Positions 1-7,757 are shown, counted from the stretch's first letter. The stretch: 11,141 nucleotides of DNA from Micrococcales bacterium (GCA_023252115.1 JAHEXM010000024.1:1-11141); one strand, 5' to 3'. The notes: generated by a model not told the origin, from the letters alone. Made by a program: numbers and translations.

Positions 1-1
1 G

Positions 2-499
2 CTTGACGAGATGTGCGAACTCCTGACCGCTGACGACGACATTGATGCCATCGACCTGGATCCGCTTGCGGCGCAGTTGGGGCTGCAAGATCTGACTGGT
101 GAAGAAGTCGAAACACCCGAGGACCCAGTGCTTGCGCGGTTGCTGCCCGATGCGTATACCGAAGATGAGGAGTCAGCATCCGAGTTTCGACGCCTCACTG
201 ACACCTCACTACGCCGAGGCAAGATTGATGACGCGGAAATCATGCGGATGGGACTCGATCGCGCAGACTCAGATCCGAACGGCACAGTTGCGCTGACGCC
301 TGACCAGGCTGTCTCGTGGCTGCGTGCACTCAACGACCTTCGACTTGCGTTGGGAGTGCGACTCGAGATCACGACTGACTCGGCCCTCGATACTGCAGGG
401 ATACCTGACGATGACCCCCGCGCTGTTTTGGTTGCGCTTTACGACTTTTTGACCTGGTGGCAGGACTCGCTTCTGAATGCATTAGCTACGCAGGAATAG
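2..499 (+). CDS. DUF2017 family protein, 5' end cut off by the window
   Basis: The reading frame is open from base 2 and ends at a TAG at 497-499, giving 165 visible residues. An ATG at 11 lies in frame, but the visible protein begins inside what looks like the first helix of the family (residues LDEMCELL resemble the helix followed by acidic residues in DUF2017 proteins). The true start is therefore probably upstream of the window. Typical family features follow: a LLPDAY segment, an EFRRLTD segment, and near the C-terminus WLRALNDLRLALGVRLEI. The molecular function is not known. In mycobacteria the homolog (Rv1332) sits between clpS and the mec-cysO-cysM genes, and the same neighbour follows here. 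The Rv1333-like S58-family hydrolase that separates them in M. tuberculosis is absent; mec begins 9 bases after this stop. The family call is from remembered similarity, not a search. Confidence 0.8.
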   Translation, partial: LDEMCELLTADDDIDAIDLDPLAAQLGLQDLTGEEVETPEDPVLARLLPDAYTEDEESASEFRRLTDTSLRRGKIDDAEIMRMGLDRADSDPNGTVALTPDQAVSWLRALNDLRLALGVRLEITTDSALDTAGIPDDDPRAVLVALYDFLTWWQDSLLNALATQE

Positions 500-502
500 G
501 CT
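497..502 (+). promoter_or_regulatory. possible -10 element for leaderless mec
   Basis: The hexamer TAGGCT fits the TANNNT -10 consensus and ends 6 bases before the mec GTG at 509. Its first three bases are the stop codon of the DUF2017 gene. No Shine-Dalgarno sequence precedes mec and no clear -35 box is visible. A transcript starting at or next to the GTG would be leaderless, which is common in actinobacteria. Part of the match is forced by the TAG stop codon. Confidence 0.4.
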
Positions 503-508
503 TGACCG

Positions 509-928
509 GTGCTGCGTATTCGCCAGGGGCTGGTCGATTCAATGGTCAGTCATGCCCGCAATGATCATCCTGACGAAGCGTGTGGCGTGATTGCTGGACC
601 AGCGGGATCAGATCAGCCGCAACGCTTCATTCCGATGATCAATGCGGCGCGTTCACCGACGTTCTATGAGTTTGATTCGGGTGACCTCCTACGCCTCTAC
701 CGCGAGATGGATCAAAACGACGAAGAGCCAATCGTTATCTATCACTCACACACAGCGACCGAAGCCTTCCCTTCGCGGACTGATATTTCCTATGCCTCTG
801 AACCGAATGCCCATTACGTCCTGGTCAGCACTCGGGAGACCGGAAGCAAAGAGGGGCCCTACGAGTTGCGATCATTTCGGATCGTTGATGGCGAAGTCTC
901 CGAAGAAGAGGTGCAAGTCGCCGAATAG
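509..928 (+). CDS. mec: CysO-cysteine peptidase Mec (JAMM/M67 metalloprotease)
   Basis: This 139-residue protein is a zinc metalloprotease of the JAB1/MPN/Mov34 family. It should hydrolyse the CysO-cysteine adduct to release free cysteine and regenerate CysO. The complete JAMM signature is visible: Glu23 in DEACG, then His79 and His81 in HSHTATEAFPSRTD, with Ser89 and Asp92 in the exact H-x-H-x7-S-x2-D spacing. The segment RFIPMINAARSPTFYEFD (residues 39-56) and the HYVLVSTR strand match the mycobacterial enzyme as I recall it. The GTG at 509 gives a start just before the first helix, with no extra N-terminal sequence. It lies 9 bases after the DUF2017 stop and 23 bases before cysO, in the same order as Rv1334-Rv1336. 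No residue expected for catalysis is missing, so it is probably active. Confidence 0.93.
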   Translation: MLRIRQGLVDSMVSHARNDHPDEACGVIAGPAGSDQPQRFIPMINAARSPTFYEFDSGDLLRLYREMDQNDEEPIVIYHSHTATEAFPSRTDISYASEPNAHYVLVSTRETGSKEGPYELRSFRIVDGEVSEEEVQVAE

Positions 929-939
929 CGCGCACACCG

Positions 940-945
940 TAGGCT
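940..945 (+). promoter_or_regulatory. possible -10 element for leaderless cysO
   Basis: TAGGCT, the same hexamer as before mec, ends 6 bases before the cysO ATG at 952. Here it does not overlap a stop codon (mec stops at 928), so the match is not forced by coding. There is no Shine-Dalgarno sequence between it and the start. It may allow cysO-cysM transcription independent of mec. Confidence 0.45.
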
Positions 946-951
946 AAGCAC

Positions 952-1224
952 ATGGCCGTTGAAGTCCAAATTCCTACGATCTTGCGCACGTACACCGATG
1001 GCGCCAAGACCGTTACTGGCTCTGGCGACACATTGGCCGCACTAGTTGCCGAGCTCGATTCACACCATCCGGGCATTGGTGAGCGGCTAGTTGATGGAGC
1101 TGAACTTCGCAAATTCGTCAACGTTTACTTAAATGATGAAGACGTGCGTTTTCTGGACGGCTTGGATACCTCGGTTGCCGATGGCGATGTCGTTACGATT
1201 TTGCCTGCGGTAGCTGGCGGATAG
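952..1224 (+). CDS. cysO: sulfur carrier protein CysO (ThiS/MoaD-like ubiquitin fold)
   Basis: This 90-residue protein ends in Gly-Gly, as do sulfur carriers of the ThiS/MoaD/CysO group. The terminal glycine is activated by adenylation and converted to a thiocarboxylate by a MoeZ-type enzyme, which is not in this window. CysM then transfers the sulfur to O-phosphoserine, forming a CysO-cysteine adduct that Mec cleaves. Visible features include an N-terminal beta strand (VEVQIPTILRTYTDG), a helix TLAALVAELDSHHPGIGERLVD, and a final strand VADGDVVTILPAVAGG. Length and ending agree with mycobacterial CysO (about 93 residues). The location between mec and cysM distinguishes it from a molybdopterin or thiamine carrier. 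Confidence 0.93.
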   Translation: MAVEVQIPTILRTYTDGAKTVTGSGDTLAALVAELDSHHPGIGERLVDGAELRKFVNVYLNDEDVRFLDGLDTSVADGDVVTILPAVAGG

Positions 1225-1228
1225 CTAG

Positions 1229-2185
<957 letters not shown>

Positions 2186-2195
2186 GTGTGCTGGT

Positions 2196-2270
2196 CTCGT
2201 TTCGCGCGAGACACGGCGAGCGCCACGCCCACCCTTCGCCCACGCTCGCCTTAGCCTCGCGCAAAACGAG
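2196..2270. terminator. long two-part hairpin between converging genes
   Basis: The outer arms, 2196-2210 and 2256-2270, pair over 15 bases with one C-A mismatch. After a small internal loop (2211-2214 against 2251-2255), an inner 8-bp stem follows: GGCGAGCG at 2215-2222 with CGCTCGCC at 2243-2250. The 20-base loop is cytosine rich and contains two copies of CGCCCAC. It sits 10 bases after the cysM stop and 82 bases past the stop of the opposing membrane-protein gene, so it could end transcription from both sides. There is no U tract, so if it is a terminator it is of the U-less actinobacterial kind. It could instead be a dispersed palindromic repeat. Confidence 0.6.
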
Positions 2271-2351
2271 TGGGCACTTGCGCAGTTGGTATCGAGTCAG
2301 CAGTGCGAGGGTTGCATCGTAAATTGCGGCCGTGTCGACGGCGGGGATCTG

Positions 2352-2762
2352 CTAACCGGTTTGGAACCATTCGCGGGCGCCGGCGGTGTTGTTAAGCAAA
2401 AGAATCACGACGTTGAGGAAGATGGCCGCCCATCCGGTGCCGACGGGAATCTCAAACACGGCAAACACCAAGTTGATGATGGCCAACAGATTCACCAGCA
2501 TCCATGCTTGCGAATTTCCCAAGAAGACGCCCCTGGCGATCCAGATGTAGATCAGTCCGAGCACCAATGAGAGAAGGCCGGACGTGAACCAGTACCAGTC
2601 GCTGACTGAGGCGCCGAACAATTGCTGGAGATCGCCGGGCCGCAATGCCAGGATGACCGTGGCGATTGCAGCAAGGAATTGAAGCACTGCGCCGATGATT
2701 ACTAAGACACCTACTGCCGTCACATTCGGTGGACGCTTCATCGTGGTGTTCACATCGCTCAT
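2352..2762 (-). CDS. four-helix membrane protein, unknown function (paralog 1)
   Basis: This is a 136-residue integral membrane protein with about four hydrophobic segments: roughly residues 14-40, 56-80, 86-107 and 109-126. The loop after the first helix carries RPGDLQQLFG followed by VSD. After the second helix comes ARGVFLGN, and the last helix runs into NNTAGAREWF near the C-terminus. The same landmarks recur in the protein at 7340-7750: an ungapped comparison by hand gives 72 identical residues of 136, so the two are clear paralogs. I do not recognise the family or its function. No signal peptide or catalytic motif is visible. The gene points against cysM and away from murI, occupying the place of the rhomboid-like gene found here in M. 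tuberculosis (Rv1337). The ATG at 2762 is chosen because both paralogs then begin MSD and have equal length. Confidence 0.85.
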   Translation of the reverse strand: MSDVNTTMKRPPNVTAVGVLVIIGAVLQFLAAIATVILALRPGDLQQLFGASVSDWYWFTSGLLSLVLGLIYIWIARGVFLGNSQAWMLVNLLAIINLVFAVFEIPVGTGWAAIFLNVVILLLNNTAGAREWFQTG

Positions 2763-2924
2763 GGGTCGTGACGCTATCGGGCAATCGGCTCAGAAGTCGC
2801 GCGATGACACGCCACGGAGCCAAGATCAACCCGAAAATCTAGGCCCCCACCAGTCAACGTGCGGTAGGTCACCTGTTCGCTAGCCCGAACATCGACGTGG
2901 GCCGTCGTTAGTACCCTGCTTTGT
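2763..2924. promoter_or_regulatory. divergent promoter region between membrane protein gene and murI
   Basis: These 162 bases separate two genes transcribed away from each other. Toward the minus-strand gene, TAGCGT (complement of 2771-2776) lies 8 bases before the ATG at 2762. Toward murI, TACCCT (2912-2917) lies 7 bases before the GTG at 2925. Neither start has a Shine-Dalgarno sequence. Short inverted repeats occur at 2875-2890 (GTTCG, 6-base loop, CGAAC) and as AGGTCACCT at 2866-2874. They may be operators but are short enough to arise by chance. Confidence 0.5.
2912..2917 (+). promoter_or_regulatory. possible -10 element for leaderless murI
   Basis: TACCCT fits TANNNT and ends 7 bases before the murI GTG start at 2925, the distance expected when transcription begins at or within a base of the start codon. 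The neighbouring upstream gene is divergent, so murI needs a promoter in this gap. No convincing -35 box was found. Confidence 0.45.
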
Positions 2925-3731
2925 GTGACCGATGCACCCATTGGGATTTTTGACTCCGGAGTTGGCGGGCTCACGGTCGCGCGCGCCGTCCTTGATCAAC
3001 TGCCACATGAGCCCATCCTTTACGTCGGTGATACCGCACGCGGGCCTTATGGTCCGCTGCCCTTGGCTGATGTGCGGGCCTACGCGCTTGACGTAATGGA
3101 CCACCTGGTCGAAGAGGGCGTCAAACTCTTGGTGATCGCTTGCAACTCGGCAAGTGCGGCGGTGCTTCGAGATGCGCGGGAGCGCTATTCAGTTCCGGTC
3201 GTCGAGGTCATTCATCCTGCTGTTCGGCGGGCCGCCCACCTGACCCGCAATGGCCATGTCGGAGTTATCGGAACCGAAGCGACAGTGACGAGCGGAGCGT
3301 ATGTCGATGCATTTGCGGCAGCGCCGGACCTGATCGTTACTCAGCAGGCTTGCCCGCTATTCGTTGAGTTCGTCGAGAATGGCCAGACTGAGGGTCCGGA
3401 GCTTCTTAAGGTCGCGCATGGCTACCTAGATTCAGTCGTCGAATCTGGAGTCGACACTTTAGTTCTTGGTTGTACGCACTACCCCGTACTCACCGCGGTC
3501 ATTCAGTACGTGGTCGGTGATGACGTTGCATTGGTTTCGTCGGCTGAAGAAACGGCGAAGGATGTCTATGCCACGCTGGTCAAGAACGACCTAGTGCGTG
3601 ATGCTGATCTACCGGAACCGGAGCATCGCTTTCTAGCAACGGGTGATCCCGGTCCGTTCGCGGACCTCGGTCGTAGGTTCCTTGGACCCGAGGTTTCGCA
3701 GGTCGACAAAGCGACCGGAGTCTTCAAATGA
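2925..3731 (+). CDS. murI: glutamate racemase MurI
   Basis: This 268-residue cytoplasmic enzyme interconverts L- and D-glutamate and supplies D-glutamate for the peptidoglycan stem peptide. The two catalytic cysteines are present: Cys73 in ACNSAS and Cys183 in GCTHYP, followed by His185. Asp10-Ser11 in [12 protein letters not shown] and the [11 protein letters not shown] segment (33-43) are also typical. Length matches the family (about 260-275). The GTG at 2925 starts just before the first beta strand, and no in-frame alternative looks better. It is the first gene of a tight plus-strand run; its TGA overlaps the ATG of the next gene by 4 bases. The order murI, MBL hydrolase, rph, rdgB is the same as Rv1338-Rv1341. 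Confidence 0.96.
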   Translation: MTDAPIGIFDSGVGGLTVARAVLDQLPHEPILYVGDTARGPYGPLPLADVRAYALDVMDHLVEEGVKLLVIACNSASAAVLRDARERYSVPVVEVIHPAVRRAAHLTRNGHVGVIGTEATVTSGAYVDAFAAAPDLIVTQQACPLFVEFVENGQTEGPELLKVAHGYLDSVVESGVDTLVLGCTHYPVLTAVIQYVVGDDVALVSSAEETAKDVYATLVKNDLVRDADLPEPEHRFLATGDPGPFADLGRRFLGPEVSQVDKATGVFK

Positions 3732-4474
3732 AACTGACCATCATCGGGTGTGCAGGGTCTTTTCCTGGACCCGATTCATCAGCGTCGTGCTATTTGCTGC
3801 AACATGACGGAACCTCTATTCTGCTCGACCTTGGCAACGGCTCGCTTGGTTCGCTTGCGCGCCACATCGATCCGTTCGAAGTTTCTGCAGTTGCTCTTTC
3901 GCATCTGCATATTGATCACTGCGCTGACGTCGCTTCTCTTTACGTCGGTCGCAAATGGCAGCCGGACGGGCCCCTCCCGCCAATCCCGGTGGCGGGCCCC
4001 GAAGGCGTTGGTGATCGCATGGCCAACATCTACGGCTTACCGCTCGACGTGGGAATGAAAGAGCAGTTCGATTTCATCGATTACGACCATGCGCCGGTCG
4101 AATTCGGACCGTTCATGATCACACCGTTCCTGGTCAATCACTGCGTCGTCAGTTATGGGTTGCGAGTGGAAGCAGGGGGTCGGACGCTCGTGTTCTCGGG
4201 CGACACCGGTGCCTGCCAGAATCTGATCGACAATTCAGTTGGCGCAGATCTCGCACTTTATGAGGCCTCGTACTTGAGTCGTCGTGAGAATCCGCCGGAC
4301 ATGCACTTAACTGGCAAAGAAGCGGCCGAGCTTGCGAATGCAGCCGGTGTTAAACGGCTGATCTTGACGCACTTGGTGGCTTGGTATGACTCCGAGGAAG
4401 TGCTGGCCGAAGCGATGGGTTTATTCAGCGGTGATGTTGAGCTAGCCAAGCCTGGAATGGTGGTTGAGATCTAA
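3728..4474 (+). CDS. metallo-beta-lactamase-fold hydrolase (Rv1339-like)
   Basis: This 248-residue protein has the MBL fold with an RNase Z-like arrangement. The metal-binding motif HLHIDH supplies His59, His61, Asp63 and His64. Further likely ligands are His138 (VNHCVVSYG), Asp159 (FSGDTG) and His215 (LTHLVAWYD). The position between murI and rph and the overall sequence match M. tuberculosis Rv1339, reported as an atypical cyclic-AMP phosphodiesterase; that activity is family knowledge and not visible here. An RNA-processing role cannot be excluded given the fold and the rph neighbour, but no clear exosite arm is seen. The start ATG overlaps the murI stop (ATGA), with GGAG at 3717-3720 seven bases upstream, which supports this start and coupled translation. 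Its stop overlaps the rph start by one base (TAATG). Confidence 0.88.
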   Translation: MKLTIIGCAGSFPGPDSSASCYLLQHDGTSILLDLGNGSLGSLARHIDPFEVSAVALSHLHIDHCADVASLYVGRKWQPDGPLPPIPVAGPEGVGDRMANIYGLPLDVGMKEQFDFIDYDHAPVEFGPFMITPFLVNHCVVSYGLRVEAGGRTLVFSGDTGACQNLIDNSVGADLALYEASYLSRRENPPDMHLTGKEAAELANAAGVKRLILTHLVAWYDSEEVLAEAMGLFSGDVELAKPGMVVEI

Positions 4475-5265
4475 TGCCCGATGAGGCTGGTACCAGGTCA
4501 GATGGCAGAGGTGCCAACGACTTGCGTCCCATTCGATTCACTCGACGTTGGCTCGATAACGGCGAAGGTAGTTGTCTCGTCGAGTTTGGCCGCACCCGCG
4601 TGTTGTGCGTTGCCTCCTTTAGTCCTGGTGTGCCCCGGTGGCGCAAGGATTCCGGGCGCGGTTGGATCACCGCCGAATATGCGATGCTGCCCCGGTCAAC
4701 TGACACGCGTGGATCTCGTGAATCCGTCAAGGGCAAGCTTTCCGGTCGCACGCAGGAGATTTCGCGACTCATTGGCCGTTCACTGCGCGCGGTGATCGAT
4801 GACGCAGTGCTGGGTGAAAACACCATCCAGATCGACTGCGACGTGCTGCAGGCTGACGGTGGAACGCGTACCGCGGCAATAACGGGTGCTTACGTGGCAT
4901 TGGTGGATGCGATGACATGGGCAAAGGAACAAGGCCACGTCAAATCTGATGCGCAACCGTTGATCGATTCAGTTGCGGCAGTCAGCGTCGGCATTGTCGA
5001 TGGTGAGGTTCGCCTGGACTTGCACTACGACGACGATGTCCGGGCCGAGACGGACATGAATGTTGTGATGACTGGCGACGGTCGTTATATCGAAGTTCAA
5101 GGCACAGCTGAAGGAGACCCATTCGCCCGTGAGTTGCTCGACCAGCTGCTCGAGTCGGCCGCCACTGGTTGCACGACATTGGCGGGTCTTCAGCAAGCTG
5201 CATTAGCGAGCTCCTTGCCGCCGTTGGGCAGGCTGCTGGATGGAACTCCGGCAACTTCGGCATAG
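4474..5265 (+). CDS. rph: ribonuclease PH
   Basis: This 263-residue enzyme is a phosphate-dependent 3'-5' exoribonuclease that trims tRNA 3' ends and works as a hexamer. Family hallmarks are clear: [20 protein letters not shown] near residues 17-36, [35 protein letters not shown], the [18 protein letters not shown] block, and the C-terminal [13 protein letters not shown]. The phosphate-site arginine is probably in SGRTQEISR. The protein is slightly longer than the usual 240-250 residues because of a short polar N-terminus ([16 protein letters not shown]); an SDGR-type leader before LRP is normal in actinobacteria. The ATG overlaps the preceding TAA by one base, so translation is probably coupled. 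No strong Shine-Dalgarno is seen. Confidence 0.95.
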   Translation: MPDEAGTRSDGRGANDLRPIRFTRRWLDNGEGSCLVEFGRTRVLCVASFSPGVPRWRKDSGRGWITAEYAMLPRSTDTRGSRESVKGKLSGRTQEISRLIGRSLRAVIDDAVLGENTIQIDCDVLQADGGTRTAAITGAYVALVDAMTWAKEQGHVKSDAQPLIDSVAAVSVGIVDGEVRLDLHYDDDVRAETDMNVVMTGDGRYIEVQGTAEGDPFARELLDQLLESAATGCTTLAGLQQAALASSLPPLGRLLDGTPATSA

Positions 5266-5268
5266 GCT
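5263..5268 (+). promoter_or_regulatory. possible -10 element before rdgB
   Basis: TAGGCT occurs a third time, 8 bases before the chosen rdgB GTG at 5277, and its TAG is the rph stop codon. This repeats the arrangement seen between the DUF2017 gene and mec. Because rdgB could also be read from the upstream operon, and the stop codon supplies half the match, support is limited. Confidence 0.3.
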
Positions 5269-5276
5269 GCCTCGCT

Positions 5277-5897
5277 GTGGCTGCCCCCCAAGTTGTCCTT
5301 GCAACCCGCAATTCGCACAAGGTAGTTGAGGTTCGGCGAATCTTGGCGTCCACGCACGCCGCTATTGATTTGATTCCCATGCCCGACTCGGTGCCTGATG
5401 TAGTGGAAACCGGCTCGACCTTTGCAGGCAACGCGACTCTCAAAGCTGAAGCCGTCTCGCACGCCACCGGACTTCCAGCGATCGCGGATGATTCCGGTCT
5501 GTGTGTTGACGCTTTGAATGGAATGCCGGGGGTGCTGTCGGCGCGATGGGCGGGCAAGCATGGTGATGATGCTGCGAACCTCGATCTAGTGCTGGCTCAA
5601 CTGGCCGACGTGCCGATCGTGCGGCGCGGGGCTCAATTCGTCTGTGTCGCTGCGCTGGCTGCTCCCGGATTTCGCACCGTTGTTTCCGAAGGCGTCGTCA
5701 TGGGGGCTCTTATTCATGAGCGCCGTGGTGATGGTGGATTCGGGTACGACCCAATATTCATCGCCGAGGGGCACGAAGTCACCACCGCACAGATGGCGCC
5801 GGAGCAAAAAGATGCGATCAGTCATCGGGGAGCTGCTATGCGTGGGCTCGCCGCCGCGTTGGCCTCCCTCCCGCAAGGTGGAACATCGCAGCCATAG
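5277..5897 (+). CDS. rdgB: XTP/dITP diphosphatase RdgB (Ham1 family)
   Basis: This 206-residue enzyme hydrolyses non-canonical purine triphosphates (dITP, XTP, ITP) to the monophosphate and keeps them out of nucleic acids. Visible motifs are the N-terminal VVLATRNSHKVVEVRRIL, the TFAGNATLKAEA helix, ADDSGLCVDALNGMPGVLSARWAG containing the catalytic aspartates, and GDGGFGYDPIF. The frame is open further upstream, to an ATG at 5169 inside rph, but family proteins begin immediately before the VVLAT strand. The GTG at 5277 gives the normal length and lies 11 bases after the rph stop. The last codons form the left arm of a perfect hairpin, so the C-terminal ASLPQGGTSQP may have been shaped by that element. 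Confidence 0.94.
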   Translation: MAAPQVVLATRNSHKVVEVRRILASTHAAIDLIPMPDSVPDVVETGSTFAGNATLKAEAVSHATGLPAIADDSGLCVDALNGMPGVLSARWAGKHGDDAANLDLVLAQLADVPIVRRGAQFVCVAALAAPGFRTVVSEGVVMGALIHERRGDGGFGYDPIFIAEGHEVTTAQMAPEQKDAISHRGAAMRGLAAALASLPQGGTSQP

Positions 5898-5934
5898 TCC
5901 GACACAAATGTTCCACCTTGCGGGAGGGCGGGCC
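5861..5934. repeat. perfect 21-bp-arm hairpin across the rdgB stop codon
   Basis: Arms 5866-5886 and 5908-5928 are perfect inverted copies of 21 bases, separated by a 21-base loop that contains the rdgB stop (5895-5897). With one mismatch and one bulge the pairing extends outward to 5861-5864 and 5930-5934. There is no T tract after it. It lies at the end of the murI-rdgB run and just upstream of the permease start at 5949, so it may insulate the two transcription units. A stem this long and exact is unusual for a simple terminator and may be a dispersed palindromic repeat. Confidence 0.75.
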
Positions 5935-5936
5935 CC

Positions 5937-5942
5937 TACGAT
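5937..5942 (+). promoter_or_regulatory. possible -10 element for leaderless permease transcript
   Basis: TACGAT fits TANNNT and ends 6 bases before the permease ATG at 5949. There is no Shine-Dalgarno sequence at normal spacing; the purine run GGGAGG at 5922-5927 is too far (21 bases) and is buried in the hairpin stem. A -35 box at correct spacing is not evident. Confidence 0.45.
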
Positions 5943-5948
5943 CCGCAC

Positions 5949-7331
5949 ATGGCGCTGAAACCAGGACTTAAGTTCATTGGGACGCTGGGTGTTTCGCTCG
6001 CGCTAATGGCGCCAAGCTTTTCTATCGATCTCAATCCATCGGCGATGGCGACTGAGGTTGGGGCGGCTATCCCCCTGGCGTTTGTCGCCGCATCGCTGAT
6101 TGTGCCGATCTTGGCGATCTGCTTTGCGGTGCTCACCCGCAAGCGCGGGCAAAGCGGCTCGCTCTACGGCCTCGTGGGTGACGAATTTGGACCACGCGCA
6201 GGAACGGCCGCTGGCGCATTGTTGGGAATCACCTACATGTTCGTCACAGTTGTCGGCGCGTCTGCAGTTGGCGTGCTGCTGTCGAGCTTGTGGGCACGGC
6301 ATGGCGGGATACTTCCGAAATACGGAGTGTCTGGCGTTGGGATCATCGCAATCATTGGTGCGCTCTTGCTGGTTATCCGACCGCCCCAACTCACCGGTCG
6401 CGTGACGGTCACGTTGGAAGCCGCCACCATCGGTTTGATCCTCATCACTACGTTCGTTGTTTTGTACCAGCTGTTGACGACAGGCGGCCCGGCTGGTCAA
6501 CGCCCGACGTGGTCGGTCTTTACGCTGACTGATTCCCCGACTGGTGGCATCGCACTGGGTGTCGTCTTGGCTTTCACGACATTTGCTGGATTTGAAGGAG
6601 CCGCAACCACTGGTGGTGAGTCTCGCGATGCAACCAGGTTCGTGCCGCGGGCAATCCTTGCAGCTGCCATTGGCGCTGGATTGTTCTTCATCTTGGTTTC
6701 AACGGTCATCGTCTGGGGTTACGGCACGTCAGCTGCCCAAGTCGCTGAAATTGCGAATTCAGATTCTTTCGTGGGTGGCGTAGCTGACCAATATGTTGGC
6801 AATGGGTTGGGTGACCTGATCACGATTGGTGCAACTGCCAGCGCGTTCGGAACGGTCACCGCGACCACGTTTGGTGCCAGTCGCATCTTCTACACGATGG
6901 CAAATGACGGCGTGCTGCCTCGCTACTTCGCGAAGACGAACAAAAGCAATGTCCCGGCATATGCGGCGTTGTTTGTTGCGCTGGTTGGTGCGACCACTTT
7001 GGTGGTCTGGGATTTGCTAGACGACAACCCGTTCGACGTTTTTGATGCGGCCAGCACGACGTCAGGGTTTCTTTTCTTGGTTGCCTACCTGACCGTGCCA
7101 GTGGCAGCAGCCCGTGCGTTGTGGAAACCGGGTTTTCGTGGTGCAGTGCGTGCACTGATTTTGCCGACGATTGCTTTTGTTGCTGTTGGTTTCACGCTCT
7201 ACAAGTCAATCTGGCCGTTGCCGACGGGTGCGGTCGCCATAACGCCGTGGTTAGCGCTGATAGTGATCGTCGCAGCATTGGCCTTGATGGTATTGCGGGG
7301 GAGTCACGCAAAGGTCCACCCGGCAGTTTGA
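5949..7331 (+). CDS. APC-superfamily amino-acid permease
   Basis: This 460-residue protein is a 12-helix inner-membrane transporter. Hydrophobic segments lie at about residues 10-27, 37-62, 84-114, 128-145, 155-177, 198-218, 235-258, 286-308, 336-354, 371-390, 401-418 and 431-449. Typical APC landmarks are SGSLYGLVGDEFGP at 69-82, FAGFEGAATTGGESRD at 212-227 in and after the sixth helix, and SRIFYTMANDGVLPRYFAKTN at 311-331. The substrate cannot be read from the sequence. It faces the gad-rocD genes, which makes glutamate, GABA or ornithine reasonable guesses, but it is not in their operon. It is shorter than GadC antiporters (about 510 residues) and ends only about 11 residues after the last helix, so it lacks the GadC-type C-terminal plug. 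The ATG at 5949 gives a short cytoplasmic N-terminus normal for the family. Confidence 0.87.
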   Translation: MALKPGLKFIGTLGVSLALMAPSFSIDLNPSAMATEVGAAIPLAFVAASLIVPILAICFAVLTRKRGQSGSLYGLVGDEFGPRAGTAAGALLGITYMFVTVVGASAVGVLLSSLWARHGGILPKYGVSGVGIIAIIGALLLVIRPPQLTGRVTVTLEAATIGLILITTFVVLYQLLTTGGPAGQRPTWSVFTLTDSPTGGIALGVVLAFTTFAGFEGAATTGGESRDATRFVPRAILAAAIGAGLFFILVSTVIVWGYGTSAAQVAEIANSDSFVGGVADQYVGNGLGDLITIGATASAFGTVTATTFGASRIFYTMANDGVLPRYFAKTNKSNVPAYAALFVALVGATTLVVWDLLDDNPFDVFDAASTTSGFLFLVAYLTVPVAAARALWKPGFRGAVRALILPTIAFVAVGFTLYKSIWPLPTGAVAITPWLALIVIVAALALMVLRGSHAKVHPAV

Positions 7332-7339
7332 CGGTGATG

Positions 7340-7750
7340 CTAAAAAGTCGCGAACCAATCGCGACTTGCTTTCGTATTGTTGAGAATCAGGATCACCACA
7401 TTGACCAGAATTTCACCCCAGCCTGCCCCTTCGGCAATTAGCAAAACGCCAAAGATCAGGTTGATCACCGCGACGATGTTCACCAGCATGTGACCTAGCG
7501 GGTTTCCATCAAACACTGCACGCGACACCCACAAATAAACGAGCGCCATGAACACCGAAACCGTTGCGCTCACGATCCAAAAGGTGTCAGAAACCGGGCG
7601 ACCAAATAGCCGCTGCAGGTCACCCGGACGATTAATCAAGATTACGTCGGCTATTGCCCCAATCAGCAGCAGCACCGCTGCAAGGACAACCAGAACTCCC
7701 AGTGCTGTCACGATCTTCGGGCGTTGTGGATCTACCACGTTGTCGCTCAC
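7340..7750 (-). CDS. four-helix membrane protein, unknown function (paralog 2)
   Basis: This 136-residue membrane protein has four hydrophobic segments at about residues 14-40, 56-80, 86-107 and 109-126. It shares with the protein at 2352-2762 the landmarks RPGDLQ-x-LFG, VSD-x-x-W, R-x-VF-x-GN, MLVN and NVVIL-x-LNNT, and 72 of 136 residues are identical without gaps. No known domain is recognised. It follows gad on the same strand after a 20-base gap and ends in an intrinsic terminator, so it is probably the last gene of a rocD-gad unit. TACTGT (complement of 7758-7763) lies 7 bases before its GTG start, so it may also have its own leaderless promoter. Co-location with gad could mean a role in membrane response to GABA or pH, but that is speculation. 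The GTG at 7750 is chosen because both paralogs then begin MSD. Confidence 0.85.
   Translation of the reverse strand: MSDNVVDPQRPKIVTALGVLVVLAAVLLLIGAIADVILINRPGDLQRLFGRPVSDTFWIVSATVSVFMALVYLWVSRAVFDGNPLGHMLVNIVAVINLIFGVLLIAEGAGWGEILVNVVILILNNTKASRDWFATF
7345..7367 (-). terminator. intrinsic terminator of the rocD-gad-membrane protein unit
   Basis: Arms AAGTCGCGA (7345-7353) and TCGCGACTT (7359-7367) form a 9-bp stem with a 5-base loop. Read on the minus strand, the stem ends in a run of five T (7342-7346 are A on the plus strand), a classic Rho-independent terminator. It overlaps the last codons and the stop of the minus-strand membrane protein gene (stop at 7340-7342). On the plus strand it begins 13 bases after the permease stop and is followed by GCTTTCG, so it may also slow permease transcripts, less convincingly. 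Confidence 0.72.
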
Positions 7751-7757
7751 ATGGCGA

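Noticed and set aside
2866..2890. Short inverted repeats before murI as operators
   Set aside because: Arms of only 4-5 bases are expected by chance in this composition, so they are noted only within the intergenic entry.
5169..5276. N-terminal extension of rdgB from an ATG inside rph
   Set aside because: It would overlap rph by 97 bases and add 36 residues ahead of the conserved first strand. The GTG at 5277 gives normal family length.
6003..6500. 165-codon minus-strand frame inside the permease gene
   Set aside because: It lies antisense to conserved membrane helices and its polar His/Arg/Asp-rich translation is a typical shadow of a hydrophobic coding strand.
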